Assembly (NCBI RefSeq): GCF_019426345.1
Contig: NZ_JAHLLW010000001.1
Coordinates: 186,001 to 250,000 of the forward strand
Direction: 5' to 3'
Length of the DNA: 64,000 nucleotides
DNA from: Marinomonas lutimaris
GTDB taxonomy: Bacteria; Pseudomonadota; Gammaproteobacteria; Pseudomonadales; Marinomonadaceae
Notes under the pieces: model-generated
Databases searched by the model: none
Told to the model about the DNA's origin: nothing
The model's input: the letters and a program-made list of their open reading frames with translations, nothing else
Program-made: the position numbers and the translations under genes
Shown here: positions 35,347 through 45,247 of the stretch, piece after piece
Layout: each line of letters opens with the position of its first letter
Numbering within the stretch: position 1 is the first letter of the stretch

Positions 35347-36753
35347 TTAAGCCTTTTTCGCTTTCTTGTTCGGTAAGTCTGTAATCGTCCCCGCGCCGAG
35401 TTCTGCCGCTAAGCCGACGGATTCGTGTAGGCTTGGGTGGGCGTGGATGGTTAAGGCGATGTCTTCCAATGTTGCACCGAACTCGATGGCTAGGGTCAGT
35501 TCACCGAGTAATTCCCCTGCATGAGAACCAACGATGCCAGCACCTAAGACACGTTCTGTTGCTTCATCATAGATAAGTTTAGTCTTACCTTGCGTCACGC
35601 CAGAAGCAATCGCTCGTCCGCTTGCAGTCCATGGAAAAACGGCTGTTTTAACAGGGATGCCCTGCTTTTTCGCTTCTGTTTCGGTTAAACCAACCCAAGC
35701 AACTTCAGGGAAAGTGTAAGCAATCGATGGAATAGCGAGAGGCACGAAGTCGACTTTATGGCCTGCAACAACTTCGGCGGCGGTATGGCCTTGGTGTGAA
35801 GCCTTGTGCGCCAGCATTGGACCATGGGTGACGTCGCCAATGGCTAGAATATTAGGTACAGATGTTTTGCATTGCTCATCAGTTAATACAAAACCTCGTT
35901 CGTCTAATTTTACGCCAATGTCTGCAATGCCTGCCGTTTTGCCGTTAGGTGAGCGACCAACAGCCACAAGTACTGCATCAACTGCAAGATTGCGTTCTCC
36001 GTCTTTGTCTTTCAAGGTGACATTTAACGCTTCAGGTGTCGCTTTTATATCGGTCACTTGAGTTTGTGTCAAAAAGGTCATGCGGTCTTTGTTTGTTTGC
36101 TCGAAGACCTTCACAAGGTCTTTATCAGCCCCTGTCATGATTTGTTCGCCAAGTTCCGCAACGGTGATTTTAGCCCCTAGAGATTGGTAAACTGTAGCCA
36201 TTTCTAGGCCAATGATACCGCCGCCAAGTACTAATAAATGCTCAGGAATACGTTCGAGTTGCAGAGCGCTAGTAGAGTCTAAAATTCGTGGATCGTCATA
36301 AGGCACAAAAGGTAATTTAATCGCACGTGAACCAACGGCGATAATGGCGTTTTTGAATTCTACTTTTTCTTCTGAACCGTCTTTTGAAACTGTTATTGAG
36401 TTTGTCGAGTCGAACTTCCCTTCGCCATGAAGAACGGTGACTTTTCTACCTTTGGCCATCATTGTTAAGCCGCCAGTTAATGTATCTACTGTGGATTGTC
36501 TATGATGGCGGATGGCCTCAAGGTCAATAGTCGGCTTGGCAAATTGCACTCCGTGGGCTGGTTCGTCAGCCATAAGGATTTTGCCTGCTACATGTAATAG
36601 GGCTTTAGATGGAATACAGCCGACGTTTAGACAGACGCCGCCCAATGTATTGTGGCGTTCTATTAAAGCGACCTTTAAGCCCAAATCCGCTGCTCGAAAT
36701 GCGGCAGCATAACCACCAGGACCACTGCCTAAAACCACAAGATCGTATGTCAT
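35347..36753 (-). CDS. lpdA: Dihydrolipoyl dehydrogenase
   Basis: A 468-residue flavoprotein disulfide reductase. FAD site VVLGSGPGGYAAAFRAADLG, redox-active Cys41 and Cys46 in GGVCLNVGCIPSK, NAD site LVLGGGIIGLEMATVYQSLG, and the C-terminal His-Glu dyad in IHAHPSLHES. It reoxidises dihydrolipoamide of 2-oxo acid dehydrogenase or glycine cleavage complexes. It stands alone, away from aceEF or suc genes, and is divergent from a TetR gene with shared palindromes, so it is probably separately regulated. Confidence 0.95.
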   Translation of the reverse strand: MTYDLVVLGSGPGGYAAAFRAADLGLKVALIERHNTLGGVCLNVGCIPSKALLHVAGKILMADEPAHGVQFAKPTIDLEAIRHHRQSTVDTLTGGLTMMAKGRKVTVLHGEGKFDSTNSITVSKDGSEEKVEFKNAIIAVGSRAIKLPFVPYDDPRILDSTSALQLERIPEHLLVLGGGIIGLEMATVYQSLGAKITVAELGEQIMTGADKDLVKVFEQTNKDRMTFLTQTQVTDIKATPEALNVTLKDKDGERNLAVDAVLVAVGRSPNGKTAGIADIGVKLDERGFVLTDEQCKTSVPNILAIGDVTHGPMLAHKASHQGHTAAEVVAGHKVDFVPLAIPSIAYTFPEVAWVGLTETEAKKQGIPVKTAVFPWTASGRAIASGVTQGKTKLIYDEATERVLGAGIVGSHAGELLGELTLAIEFGATLEDIALTIHAHPSLHESVGLAAELGAGTITDLPNKKAKKA

Positions 36754-36788
36754 ATTTGTCTCCGTGAGTTGTTTTTGAGGTAAAAAAA

Positions 36789-36865
36789 CATTCTACCTAT
36801 CTCTAGATAGGTAGAATGTAACTGGTTATTTTATTGTGGGTCAATAAAATACCTACTAGTAGATA
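36789..36865. promoter_or_regulatory. Two related palindromes (TACCTA...TAGGTA) between lpd and the TetR gene
   Basis: A 30-bp palindrome with perfect 14-bp arms (CATTCTACCTATCT at 36789-36802, complement at 36805-36818) and a second, shorter one, TACCTACTAGTAGATA, at 36850-36865. Both carry the TACCTA/TAGGTA-type half-site. They lie in the 161-bp gap between divergent genes and look like operators for the adjacent TetR protein. Confidence 0.65.
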
Positions 36866-36914
36866 GATAAACCTTATTTTCAAAAAAATGACATTTTGAT
36901 AACCGAGAATAACT

Positions 36915-37478
36915 ATGATAGTCGAGAAAAACGATACGAAGAGCAAAATCCTCGATACGGCAGAGCGATTAATCACGCTAGGAGGTTACAACGCTTTTAG
37001 TTTTCGTGATATTGCTGATGAAATTGGAATCAAGAGTGCAAGTGTTCACTACCACTACCCGACCAAAGGTGATCTAGTTTCAGCGGTTATGGCGCGCTAT
37101 AATGAGGAGTTTTCTGAGCAGCTACCAAATCTAAATAATGAGCAGCTGAACCCTAATGTTCTGTTGAATAGTTTTATTGATGGGTTTAAGGCAAAAATTG
37201 TTGATCAGCGTAATATGAGCTTGTGTACTATGCTTACATCAGATAAAACCATATTACCCGAACAGGTTTGTAATGAATTAGTAACGTTTTATCAGCTAAA
37301 GTTAGAGTGGCTAACGCAGATATTTGTTCGTTTGGGCGATATTGAGGATGATAAAGCGCTAACACAGGCTGTTCAGTTACTTGCTTGTTTACATGGTGCA
37401 TCTATTTTAGTTCAGGGCACGGATAAGCCTGATTTTTTTGATCGAGCTTTATCTGAGTGGAGGCAATATGGTTGTTAA
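36915..37478 (+). CDS. TetR-family regulator (AcuR/NemR-like)
   Basis: A 187-residue repressor with helix-turn-helix at about 8-55 (TKSKILDTAERLITLGGYNAFSFRDIADEIGIKSASVHYHYPTKGDLVSAVMARY), the SFRDIADEIGIKSASVHYHYPTKGDL form being shared with NemR/AcuR. A single Cys in SLCTML falls where such proteins sense electrophiles, though no such role is shown. It is divergent from lpdA and flanked by matching palindromes. Confidence 0.88.
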   Translation: MIVEKNDTKSKILDTAERLITLGGYNAFSFRDIADEIGIKSASVHYHYPTKGDLVSAVMARYNEEFSEQLPNLNNEQLNPNVLLNSFIDGFKAKIVDQRNMSLCTMLTSDKTILPEQVCNELVTFYQLKLEWLTQIFVRLGDIEDDKALTQAVQLLACLHGASILVQGTDKPDFFDRALSEWRQYGC

Positions 37479-37560
37479 AATAAAGATACAAGATATCATT
37501 TTCAGGCATTAATCGAATAATGTATCATTTAATTTTCACGATTCATGCGAAACACTAAAA

Positions 37561-38499
37561 ATGAATTCTGCTGATAAACATGCATATAATCCAACTTTTC
37601 AATGGCGATTCCTACATCCTCGTTTTTGGACTACATGGGTCGGTGTTTTTGTGTCCTTATCAATTGCTTTTTTGCCGTTACGCTGGCGAGATAAAATGGC
37701 AAGCTGGATCGCTTGTCGTCTGCTTAATACAAAAAGTAAAGCGCTAAAAAGAGCGCGTGTAAATATTGAACAATGCTTTCCTGAAAAATCTTTGGAAGAG
37801 CGCGAGACCCTATTGAAAAAAAGCTTTCAGACCGCTGCGCAATTTTTTATTGCTTACGGTGAGCTCGTTGTTCGTAGTAAGCGACGCTGTGAATCTCGTT
37901 GTACTATTACTGGTCAAGAACATTTATTTCCGCTTTTAGATAGAGGGAAGAAAGTTATTGCCTTGGTTCCACATTGTTGGGCAATTGACTACGCTGGAAT
38001 CATGTTAACAGCGAAAGGCTACAAAACTGTCGCCATGATTCGCACTCAGAAAAACCCCATTATCAATTGGTTAATACATCGTCAGCGCATACGCTACGGT
38101 GCTCGTGTATATTGCCGTACCAGTGGCATTAAGCCCTTTATGAATGCTATTAAAGAAGGCCATTTAGGCTACTACCTTCCGGATGAAGATTTGGGCGCGA
38201 AGAATTCTGTATTCACACCTTTCTTTGCGTCAAACAAAGCGACAATGAAAGGGTTAGGTCGTCTAGCAACCTTGACTGATGCGACGGTGATCCCCATGCT
38301 ACCTGCGTACAATGCTGAATCGGGTAAATACGAACTCTTTATCTCGCCTCCTTTGGAAAATTTCCCCAGTGGTGATGAGGCAACTGATGCTCTTATTATG
38401 AATCAAGCTCTTGAGTCCATGATATCTAAGCATCCAGAACAATATATGTGGATCTTGAATCTATTGCGCACTCGCCCTGATGGTTCTTGTCTTTATTAG
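37561..38499 (+). CDS. lpxM: Lipid A acyltransferase (LpxM/MsbB type)
   Basis: A 312-residue inner-membrane acyltransferase of the LpxL/LpxM/HtrB family. An N-terminal membrane anchor (FWTTWVGVFVSLSIAFLPLRWRDKMASW) is followed by the catalytic HX4D motif at His138-Asp143 (HCWAID), and YYLPDEDLGAKNSVFTPFFAS. It adds a secondary acyl chain to Kdo2-lipid A. The family branch (LpxM rather than LpxL) is chosen from the HCWAID and PDEDLG forms. Confidence 0.87.
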   Translation: MNSADKHAYNPTFQWRFLHPRFWTTWVGVFVSLSIAFLPLRWRDKMASWIACRLLNTKSKALKRARVNIEQCFPEKSLEERETLLKKSFQTAAQFFIAYGELVVRSKRRCESRCTITGQEHLFPLLDRGKKVIALVPHCWAIDYAGIMLTAKGYKTVAMIRTQKNPIINWLIHRQRIRYGARVYCRTSGIKPFMNAIKEGHLGYYLPDEDLGAKNSVFTPFFASNKATMKGLGRLATLTDATVIPMLPAYNAESGKYELFISPPLENFPSGDEATDALIMNQALESMISKHPEQYMWILNLLRTRPDGSCLY

Positions 38500-38538
38500 T
38501 GAGATCCTGCACGAAAACTCCCTATTAAGTGATAAACT

Positions 38539-38565
38539 ACGGCCTAAATGATTAGGCCGTTTTTA
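38539..38565 (+). terminator. Rho-independent terminator after lpxM
   Basis: ACGGCCTAA (38539-38547) pairs with 38552-38560 around a 4-nt loop and is followed by TTTTTA. It separates lpxM from hemF. Confidence 0.88.
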
Positions 38566-38580
38566 TTTGTTTTATTTTAA

Positions 38581-39552
<972 letters not shown>

Positions 39553-39604
39553 TAATGCTGTTATCGTCTTTTATAATTTTTTCTACTTTCTAAGAGGATG
39601 AATT

Positions 39605-40405
39605 TTGGATCAATATGCTGTTGTAGGTAACCCAATAGCCCACAGTAAATCACCTAGCATTCATACGTATTTTGCTACGCTGACGAATCAAGAATTGGTG
39701 TATTCGACCTTGCTTGGCGACGAGGCTGAATTTGAAAATCAAGTCAGAGATTTTTTTGAAAAAGATGGAAAAGGTCTGAATGTTACCGTGCCGTTTAAAG
39801 AACGCGCTTATGCTATGTGTGATATTTTAAGTCGACGGGCAAAACAAGCTGGAGCGGTGAATACTTTACTAATGGGTAAAAATGGCGACCTTTTCGGCGA
39901 TAATACCGACGGAATCGGCATGGTTCGTGACATTATTCATAATCATGGACAGAGTTTAACGGATAAACGTATTCTTCTTCTGGGCGCAGGCGGTGCGGTT
40001 CGAGGTGTGCTTGAACCCGTTTTAGCTGAGAATCCAGAATCTGTCACCATTGCTAATCGTACGTTTGAGAAAGCTCAGTCCTTGGCCTATCAATTTGATT
40101 GTTTAGCTTCATCTTTCGAAGCGCTAGAAGGTCCTTTTGATATCATCATTAACGGCACATCAGCGAGCTTATCTGGCAGTTTGCCACCCTTAAAAGACGA
40201 GCTAATAAACGCTGAAACCTGGTGTTACGACATGATGTATGGCAAGGGGCGCACTGTGTTTTTACAGTGGGCGCACGAGCATGGTGCTGATGGTGCCGAT
40301 GGTCTAGGCATGTTGGTTGGCCAAGCCGCAGAAGCGTTTTATTTATGGCGACAAGTCCGACCAGAAATTGCCAGTCTAGTGGATGAAATGCGTAAACAGA
40401 TGTAA
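39605..40405 (+). CDS. aroE: Shikimate dehydrogenase
   Basis: A 266-residue NADPH-dependent enzyme reducing 3-dehydroshikimate to shikimate. The Ser-x-Ser shikimate-binding motif is present (HSKSPSIH, 13-20), the catalytic Lys65 in NVTVPFKE, Asp in NTDGIG near 101, and the nucleotide loop LLGAGGAVRG. It starts with TTG at 39605 after AGAGGA. This is the canonical copy; a divergent second copy lies at 49212. Confidence 0.94.
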   Translation: MDQYAVVGNPIAHSKSPSIHTYFATLTNQELVYSTLLGDEAEFENQVRDFFEKDGKGLNVTVPFKERAYAMCDILSRRAKQAGAVNTLLMGKNGDLFGDNTDGIGMVRDIIHNHGQSLTDKRILLLGAGGAVRGVLEPVLAENPESVTIANRTFEKAQSLAYQFDCLASSFEALEGPFDIIINGTSASLSGSLPPLKDELINAETWCYDMMYGKGRTVFLQWAHEHGADGADGLGMLVGQAAEAFYLWRQVRPEIASLVDEMRKQM

Positions 40406-40446
40406 GTCAAACAGCCTTTGCAATAAGCGACAGAAAGGAAAGTAGT

Positions 40447-41607
40447 ATGAAAGCGCAATGGTTTAACTCGGTTGATCAAATAGGCCAAGCCAAATGGCAA
40501 GAGGCTATTGGAGAAACACGTTATCCCTTTGCGCAATTTGCTTTTCATCAGGCGTTAGAGCAAAGCAAAAGCATCGGCGATGGAACCGGTTGGTATCCTG
40601 AATATTTGCTAGTGATGGATGATGACGACAGCCCGCTTGCCATTGCCCCAACCTACTTAAAAACCCACTCTCAAGGCGAATTTGTCTTCGATTGGTCTTG
40701 GGCTGATGCTTACCAGCGTTACGGCATGCGTTACTTTCCTAAGCGCATCTGGGCGATTCCTTTTTCTCCTGTGACAGGTTCGCGGATTTTTTCTCACCTC
40801 GATCCAAAAGGCGATGATGTGCAGTTTTCTCATCTGTACCCAGCGCTTGCAGAATTAATGACTCAAGCCAACCAAGAACGAGAGTTTTCAAGCTGGCATC
40901 TGTTATTTACCAAGCCTGAACACGCGGCCTTATTCGCACCAAATAAAGACCTATTGCATCGAATTTCCTGTCAGTTCCATTGGTTTAATCGCGATTACAA
41001 AGACATGGAAGATTACTTATCTCACTTCTCTAGCCGCAAACGCAAAACAGCACGTAAGGAACGAGACAAGGTCGCGAAGGAAGGTATCAAGCTGACTCGT
41101 ACTATAGGCAGCGATTTAACCTCGGCAGACATCGATTTCTTTTATCTGTGTTATCAATCCACTTATGCAAAACGTGGGCAACAAGGCTATTTAACCCGAG
41201 AATTTTTCGGTCAATTAGCCGAAAACATGGGCAATCAAATTCTTTTGGTACAAGCCTTTCTAGATGAAGAAGCCATTGCTGCGTCTTGGTGTTTCTTCGA
41301 CGATCACTCTTTGTACGGTCGTTACTGGGGTTGTATGGAAGAAGTGGATTGCCTGCATTTTGAAGCTTGTTACTACCAAGGCATTGAGTTTTGCTTGGAA
41401 AAAGGGTTACAGCATTTTGATCCTGGCACCCAAGGGGAACATAAAATCGCCCGAGGTTTTGAACCTGTCTTTAGCCACAGTATTCACTACATCGCCCATG
41501 AAGGCTTCCGCGAAGCCATTGGTAACTTCTGCGAAGAAGAAGCCCAAGCCGTGCGTGAGTACCATCAAGATACCCACGCATTGTTGCCGTTTAAGCAAGA
41601 AGTTTAG
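40447..41607 (+). CDS. DUF482 / GNAT-fold peptidoglycan-type acyltransferase-like protein
   Basis: A 386-residue protein of the COG3146 (DUF482) family, which has a double GNAT fold related to FemAB aminoacyltransferases. Typical stretches: YPFAQFAFHQALEQSKSIGDGTGWYPEYLL, EFVFDWSWADAYQRYGMRYFPKRIWAIPFSPVTGSRI, HWFNRDYKDMEDYLSHFSSRKRKTARKERDKV and QHFDPGTQGEHKIARGFEP. The natural substrate is unknown. It runs 41 bp after aroE and is convergent with hmp. Confidence 0.87.
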   Translation: MKAQWFNSVDQIGQAKWQEAIGETRYPFAQFAFHQALEQSKSIGDGTGWYPEYLLVMDDDDSPLAIAPTYLKTHSQGEFVFDWSWADAYQRYGMRYFPKRIWAIPFSPVTGSRIFSHLDPKGDDVQFSHLYPALAELMTQANQEREFSSWHLLFTKPEHAALFAPNKDLLHRISCQFHWFNRDYKDMEDYLSHFSSRKRKTARKERDKVAKEGIKLTRTIGSDLTSADIDFFYLCYQSTYAKRGQQGYLTREFFGQLAENMGNQILLVQAFLDEEAIAASWCFFDDHSLYGRYWGCMEEVDCLHFEACYYQGIEFCLEKGLQHFDPGTQGEHKIARGFEPVFSHSIHYIAHEGFREAIGNFCEEEAQAVREYHQDTHALLPFKQEV

Positions 41608-41614
41608 CTAAATA

Positions 41615-42805
41615 TCAAACTTCTTGATGCGGGCCGAATAGTTCGTAATGAATGCGGTCTGCTTCCACGCCAAGGGTTAGCAATTGCTGCTTAACGAACA
41701 TCATGAAGCCAACAGGCCCGCATAAATAGAACTCGCCATTCGTCAGCGGCAAGCTGTCTTTTATTGTATCTAGTTGCATCATGCCTTTTGTTACGCCCTC
41801 TTCTTCGCTTTTGGCTTGTTCGTACCAAGTATGAACGGACAGATTTAAATGGCCTTTTAGGCTGTTTACGTGCTCTTTGAAGGAATGTTGACCTTGATGA
41901 GCACAAGCGTGTAAATAGCTCACAGGGTGGCCGTATTGCTGCTTATCTAGAGTATTTAGTATGGCTTGCATTGGCGTTAAACCCACACCACCAGAAATCA
42001 GCACGACGGGCGTTTGCTTGTCTTTGAATACGAAATCACCTGCTGGTGGCATGGCTTCAATTTCGTCTCCGACGTTTAAATGATCATGAAGGTAATTCGA
42101 CATAACACCTTTGATGTCACCTGCGCCTTCGCGTTTTACGCTGATGCGATAGTTTTTGCCATTTGGTGTTGTTGATAAAGAGTATTGACGTATCTCATCG
42201 TACTCATTGCCTTTTGGATGTAACTTAACGCCCAAGTATTGTCCTGGCTGATAGTCTATTACTGCGCGGCCATCGACAGGTTCAAATACAAAGCTGGTTA
42301 CTAGATCAGATTCTGGTGTTTTAGACGCAAGACGGAAACGACGGAAATCTTTCCAGCCACCACGTTGCGCAGCTCGCTCTCTATAAAGATCTCCTTCGAC
42401 TTGAATAAAGATACCAGCTAATTGAGTGTAGGCCGCTGCCCAAGCTTCTTCTACGTCTTTGGTGAAAGCCTCTGGTGCGAGTTCTCGTAAGGTTTCAAGT
42501 AGGTGATGACCAACGATGTCGTATTGGTTTGGTTGGATATTAAAACTGGTGTGCTTATGAGCTATACGCGTCACGGCGCTAGTCAATACTTCTAGATTAT
42601 CGATGTGCGTTGCGTACGCCGCGATGGCATTGAACAAAGCTGCAGGCTGACCACCGGTTCTTTGATGCGTCATGTTGAACACATCTTTTAGTTCAGGATT
42701 ATGGAAAAACATGCGTTGGTAAAAATGTTCTGTAATCGCAGTTCCTGCAGAAGCAAGAAGCGGGATAGTCGCTTTGACAGTGTCGATATGGTGTTGAGTT
42801 AACAT
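41615..42805 (-). CDS. hmp: Flavohemoprotein (nitric oxide dioxygenase)
   Basis: A 396-residue three-domain protein: globin (1-140, proximal His in IAHKHTSFNIQPNQYDIVGHHLLETL), FAD domain (RQYSLSTTPNGKNYRISVKRE) and NAD domain (LISGGVGLTPMQAILNTL, EFYLCGPVGFM). It converts NO and O2 to nitrate in the cytoplasm. It is divergent from norR, and its upstream region has a sigma-54 promoter and NorR boxes, so it is expected to be switched on by NO through NorR. Confidence 0.96.
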   Translation of the reverse strand: MLTQHHIDTVKATIPLLASAGTAITEHFYQRMFFHNPELKDVFNMTHQRTGGQPAALFNAIAAYATHIDNLEVLTSAVTRIAHKHTSFNIQPNQYDIVGHHLLETLRELAPEAFTKDVEEAWAAAYTQLAGIFIQVEGDLYRERAAQRGGWKDFRRFRLASKTPESDLVTSFVFEPVDGRAVIDYQPGQYLGVKLHPKGNEYDEIRQYSLSTTPNGKNYRISVKREGAGDIKGVMSNYLHDHLNVGDEIEAMPPAGDFVFKDKQTPVVLISGGVGLTPMQAILNTLDKQQYGHPVSYLHACAHQGQHSFKEHVNSLKGHLNLSVHTWYEQAKSEEEGVTKGMMQLDTIKDSLPLTNGEFYLCGPVGFMMFVKQQLLTLGVEADRIHYELFGPHQEV

Positions 42806-42856
42806 GTTATTTCCTTTGCTAAGAGTACGGATAGGTGTTTTGTTAACTCTTCTATA

Positions 42857-42871
42857 GCGAAGCGCGCGCCA
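42857..42871 (-). promoter_or_regulatory. Sigma-54 promoter of hmp
   Basis: On the minus strand the stretch reads TGGCGCG-N4-TCGC, matching the -24/-12 consensus TGGCACG-N4-TTGC at 9 of 11 fixed positions with exact spacing and intact GG and GC. It lies about 52 bp upstream of the hmp start. Sigma-54 promoters need an activator such as NorR, encoded next door. Confidence 0.72.
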
Positions 42872-42924
42872 ACTAATAATAGATAATAAAATCAGTAATT
42901 TAGGTTTTTAATATCAATTAAAGA

Positions 42925-42979
42925 GTCAATAAGACTCGCTAATAAAAAAGTCTATATGATATCTTCGAGTCAAATTGAC
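42925..42979. promoter_or_regulatory. NorR enhancer boxes
   Basis: GTCAATAAGAC (42925-42935) and the perfect palindrome GTCAAATTGAC (42969-42979) both fit the NorR core GT-N7-AC. A third, GTCTATATGAT at 42950-42960, matches except for the last C. They lie 55-120 bp upstream of the sigma-54 promoter, the usual enhancer position. Their location argues for the later norR start at 43013. Confidence 0.7.
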
Positions 42980-43012
42980 ACGAAATATTATTTGCCCTAT
43001 GAGTTGATAACC

Positions 43013-44608
43013 ATGAATCAGGTCTCTAATAACGCCTTATTGAGCTTTGCCCTCGATCTTGCTAGCGCGGTGACGCAGCCCAATCGTTTTGAACAATTGG
43101 TGTATGCGGTGCGGGCAACAATTAACTGTGATGCAGTCGTCTTATTGGCGAATAATAATGGTGTGCTGACACCGCTTGCCCAGCGGGGCTTATCGGAAGA
43201 CCTAATGGGGCGTCGGTTTATTATTGATGAACACCCGCGTTTGAAGGCTATTTGTAGCGGTCATTATCCGGTTCGTTTTCCTGCTGAGTCGCCTCTTCCC
43301 GATCCTTACGATGGCATGGTGTTAGGCCACGATGAGAATTTACCTGTGCATTCTTGCATGGGCGTTCCTTTGTATTTGGAAGGAAAATTGATCGGTGTTG
43401 TCACTTTAGACAGCATCATGCCGGGCGTTTTTGATAATATCGACGCGCGTGCTTTGGAAATCATCGGTACCATGGCGGCCATGACACTAAATACCGCCAT
43501 CTTGATGGAGCGTTTAGAAAACCAATCTCTCCACGCCCAGAACGTACTAAAAGTGATGGGCGATCAACGCATTGACATGATCGGCCAAAGCAAGGCTATG
43601 CAAGATCTCAAACAGTCGATTAATTTAGTCGCATCGTCGGATTTTTCTATTTTAATCGAAGGTGAAACGGGTGTTGGAAAAGAGCTTGTCGCAAGAGCTT
43701 TGCATGAACAATCTTCCCGTGCAGACGCGCCTATGGTGTATGTAAATTGTGCAGCGATTCCGCACCATCTCATCGAAAGTGAGCTTTTTGGCCATGTAAA
43801 AGGTGCGTTTACCGGAGCGGATAGAGATAGAGATGGTAAGTTTTTGTTGGCTGACGGCGGAACCTTGTTGCTCGATGAAATTGGAGAATTACCGTTAGAA
43901 GTACAAGGTACTTTGCTTCGTGCCATTCAGAATCAAGAAATCCAAGCGGTTGGCAAAGATCAAATTCGCAAAGTAAACGTGCGTATTATTGCTGCGACTA
44001 ACCGACATTTAGAAACAGAAGTAGCAGAGAATCGTTTTCGAGCGGATTTATTCCATCGCCTCAGTGTTTTCCCTATTCAAGTTCCTGCGTTACGCGACAG
44101 ACAAGGCGATATTGCCTTATTAGCCGGATTCTTCGCCGAACGTTTTCGCCGCAAATTAGGCCTGCAACAACTGATTTTATCCGCATCAGCTATCGACATG
44201 CTCGAAGCTTATCACTGGCCTGGTAATGTTCGAGAACTAGAACACGTCATCTCTCGCGCGGCGCTATTTTCTAGGGCCGAGAGTTCAAAGGCAGAAAGCG
44301 GCAAAGCGGACAATGCAACAGGTATTACCGTTATCACTTCTGCTCATTTAACAGGGTTACAAATCGATAATAGTGCTAAAGAAAAGATACAGAAAAACGA
44401 GCTAGAGCCGCCGCGTTTAGAAAAACATAAACCAATCGATTTGCGTTTAGAAACAGAGACTTATCAACGAGAGTTAATCCGAAAAGCGTTAGAAAACAAT
44501 GACGGCAATTGGACTAGAGCCGCTCAGCAATTGTCTATGGATCGCGCTAACCTAGCGCGCTTGGCGAAACGCTTAGGGATTGTCGTTGCCAAAGAAGTAC
44601 GTTCTTAA
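43013..44608 (+). CDS. norR: NO-responsive sigma-54 activator NorR
   Basis: A 531-residue regulator from ATG 43013; the longer frame to 42956 would run through the NorR boxes. An N-terminal GAF domain holds the non-heme iron NO sensor (RRFIIDEHPRLKAICSGHYPVRFPAESPLPDPYDGM, HSCMGVPL). The AAA+ domain has Walker A GETGVGKE and the sigma-54 contact loop GAFTGA. A Fis-type helix-turn-helix closes it (NWTRAAQQLSMDRANLARLAKRLGI). It is longer than E. coli NorR (504) because of a Ser/Lys-rich linker before the last domain. Confidence 0.93.
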   Translation: MNQVSNNALLSFALDLASAVTQPNRFEQLVYAVRATINCDAVVLLANNNGVLTPLAQRGLSEDLMGRRFIIDEHPRLKAICSGHYPVRFPAESPLPDPYDGMVLGHDENLPVHSCMGVPLYLEGKLIGVVTLDSIMPGVFDNIDARALEIIGTMAAMTLNTAILMERLENQSLHAQNVLKVMGDQRIDMIGQSKAMQDLKQSINLVASSDFSILIEGETGVGKELVARALHEQSSRADAPMVYVNCAAIPHHLIESELFGHVKGAFTGADRDRDGKFLLADGGTLLLDEIGELPLEVQGTLLRAIQNQEIQAVGKDQIRKVNVRIIAATNRHLETEVAENRFRADLFHRLSVFPIQVPALRDRQGDIALLAGFFAERFRRKLGLQQLILSASAIDMLEAYHWPGNVRELEHVISRAALFSRAESSKAESGKADNATGITVITSAHLTGLQIDNSAKEKIQKNELEPPRLEKHKPIDLRLETETYQRELIRKALENNDGNWTRAAQQLSMDRANLARLAKRLGIVVAKEVRS

Positions 44609-44662
44609 TACGCGAGCAAATTTTTTCTTAAGGATGATCAGCCTGCTTTAGCAAAGTTGAGT

Positions 44663-45247
44663 TTAGAATATATTATTAATATTTTTCTCGAATACGAGTC
44701 CTTGAAGAGAGTTGCTCTCTACTAAGGTCTTAAATTCATCATTGCAGTACATGCAAACCCTAGCAGTGTATTTTGATTTAAAAACCAACTTATCTTCTGT
44801 TGAGTTATCAAAAACTAAATGCTTTATCCCTATTTCTTCACCATCGTAGTATTCTTTTTCACTTCGCTGCATATCCTCTTTTCCGAAAACACGAGGGTTG
44901 AACAGCACCATTGGAATCCCGTCAACATTAAGGTCTAGAAACTCTCCGTATTTCTCTAAAGACACCTTAACTATGTTGTAAGCTTTTTGGGTTAAGACAA
45001 GGAAGCTGCCATAGGAGTTAAGATCTTGATAAGTATCTTTCGAATCTTTAAAAAATGAGCACTTAATTTCTTCCTTTGGCCATAAGTCACTGAGTTTGTC
45101 GTTATTTACAGGTAACATGGCCAGATGTGCCATTAGACTTAAACCCTTGGGAGCATAAGGTTTAAGCTTGTCAGTAAGTTGACGAACATCAAGATCAATA
45201 ACGTCAGCTGTACCGTTTTTGCGTTTTATTCTATATATCATCCCCAT
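44663..45247 (-). CDS. Unknown protein linked to the restriction-modification genes (Imm11/DUF1629-like?)
   Basis: A 194-residue protein with no certain family. The C-terminal stretch (YCNDEFKTLVESNSLQGLVFEKN) and the preceding VDGIPMVLFNPRVFGKED resemble DUF1629/Imm11-type immunity proteins, a weak likeness only. It overlaps the methylase 3' end by 17 bp, so it is translated from the same message. Base composition is as A+T-rich as the other island genes. It might be a third system component or a passenger gene. Confidence 0.6.
   Translation of the reverse strand: MGMIYRIKRKNGTADVIDLDVRQLTDKLKPYAPKGLSLMAHLAMLPVNNDKLSDLWPKEEIKCSFFKDSKDTYQDLNSYGSFLVLTQKAYNIVKVSLEKYGEFLDLNVDGIPMVLFNPRVFGKEDMQRSEKEYYDGEEIGIKHLVFDNSTEDKLVFKSKYTARVCMYCNDEFKTLVESNSLQGLVFEKNINNIF

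Noticed and set aside
42956..43012. Upstream start for norR at 42956
   Set aside because: It would place a perfect NorR box inside the coding region, and the added residues have no counterpart in NorR.
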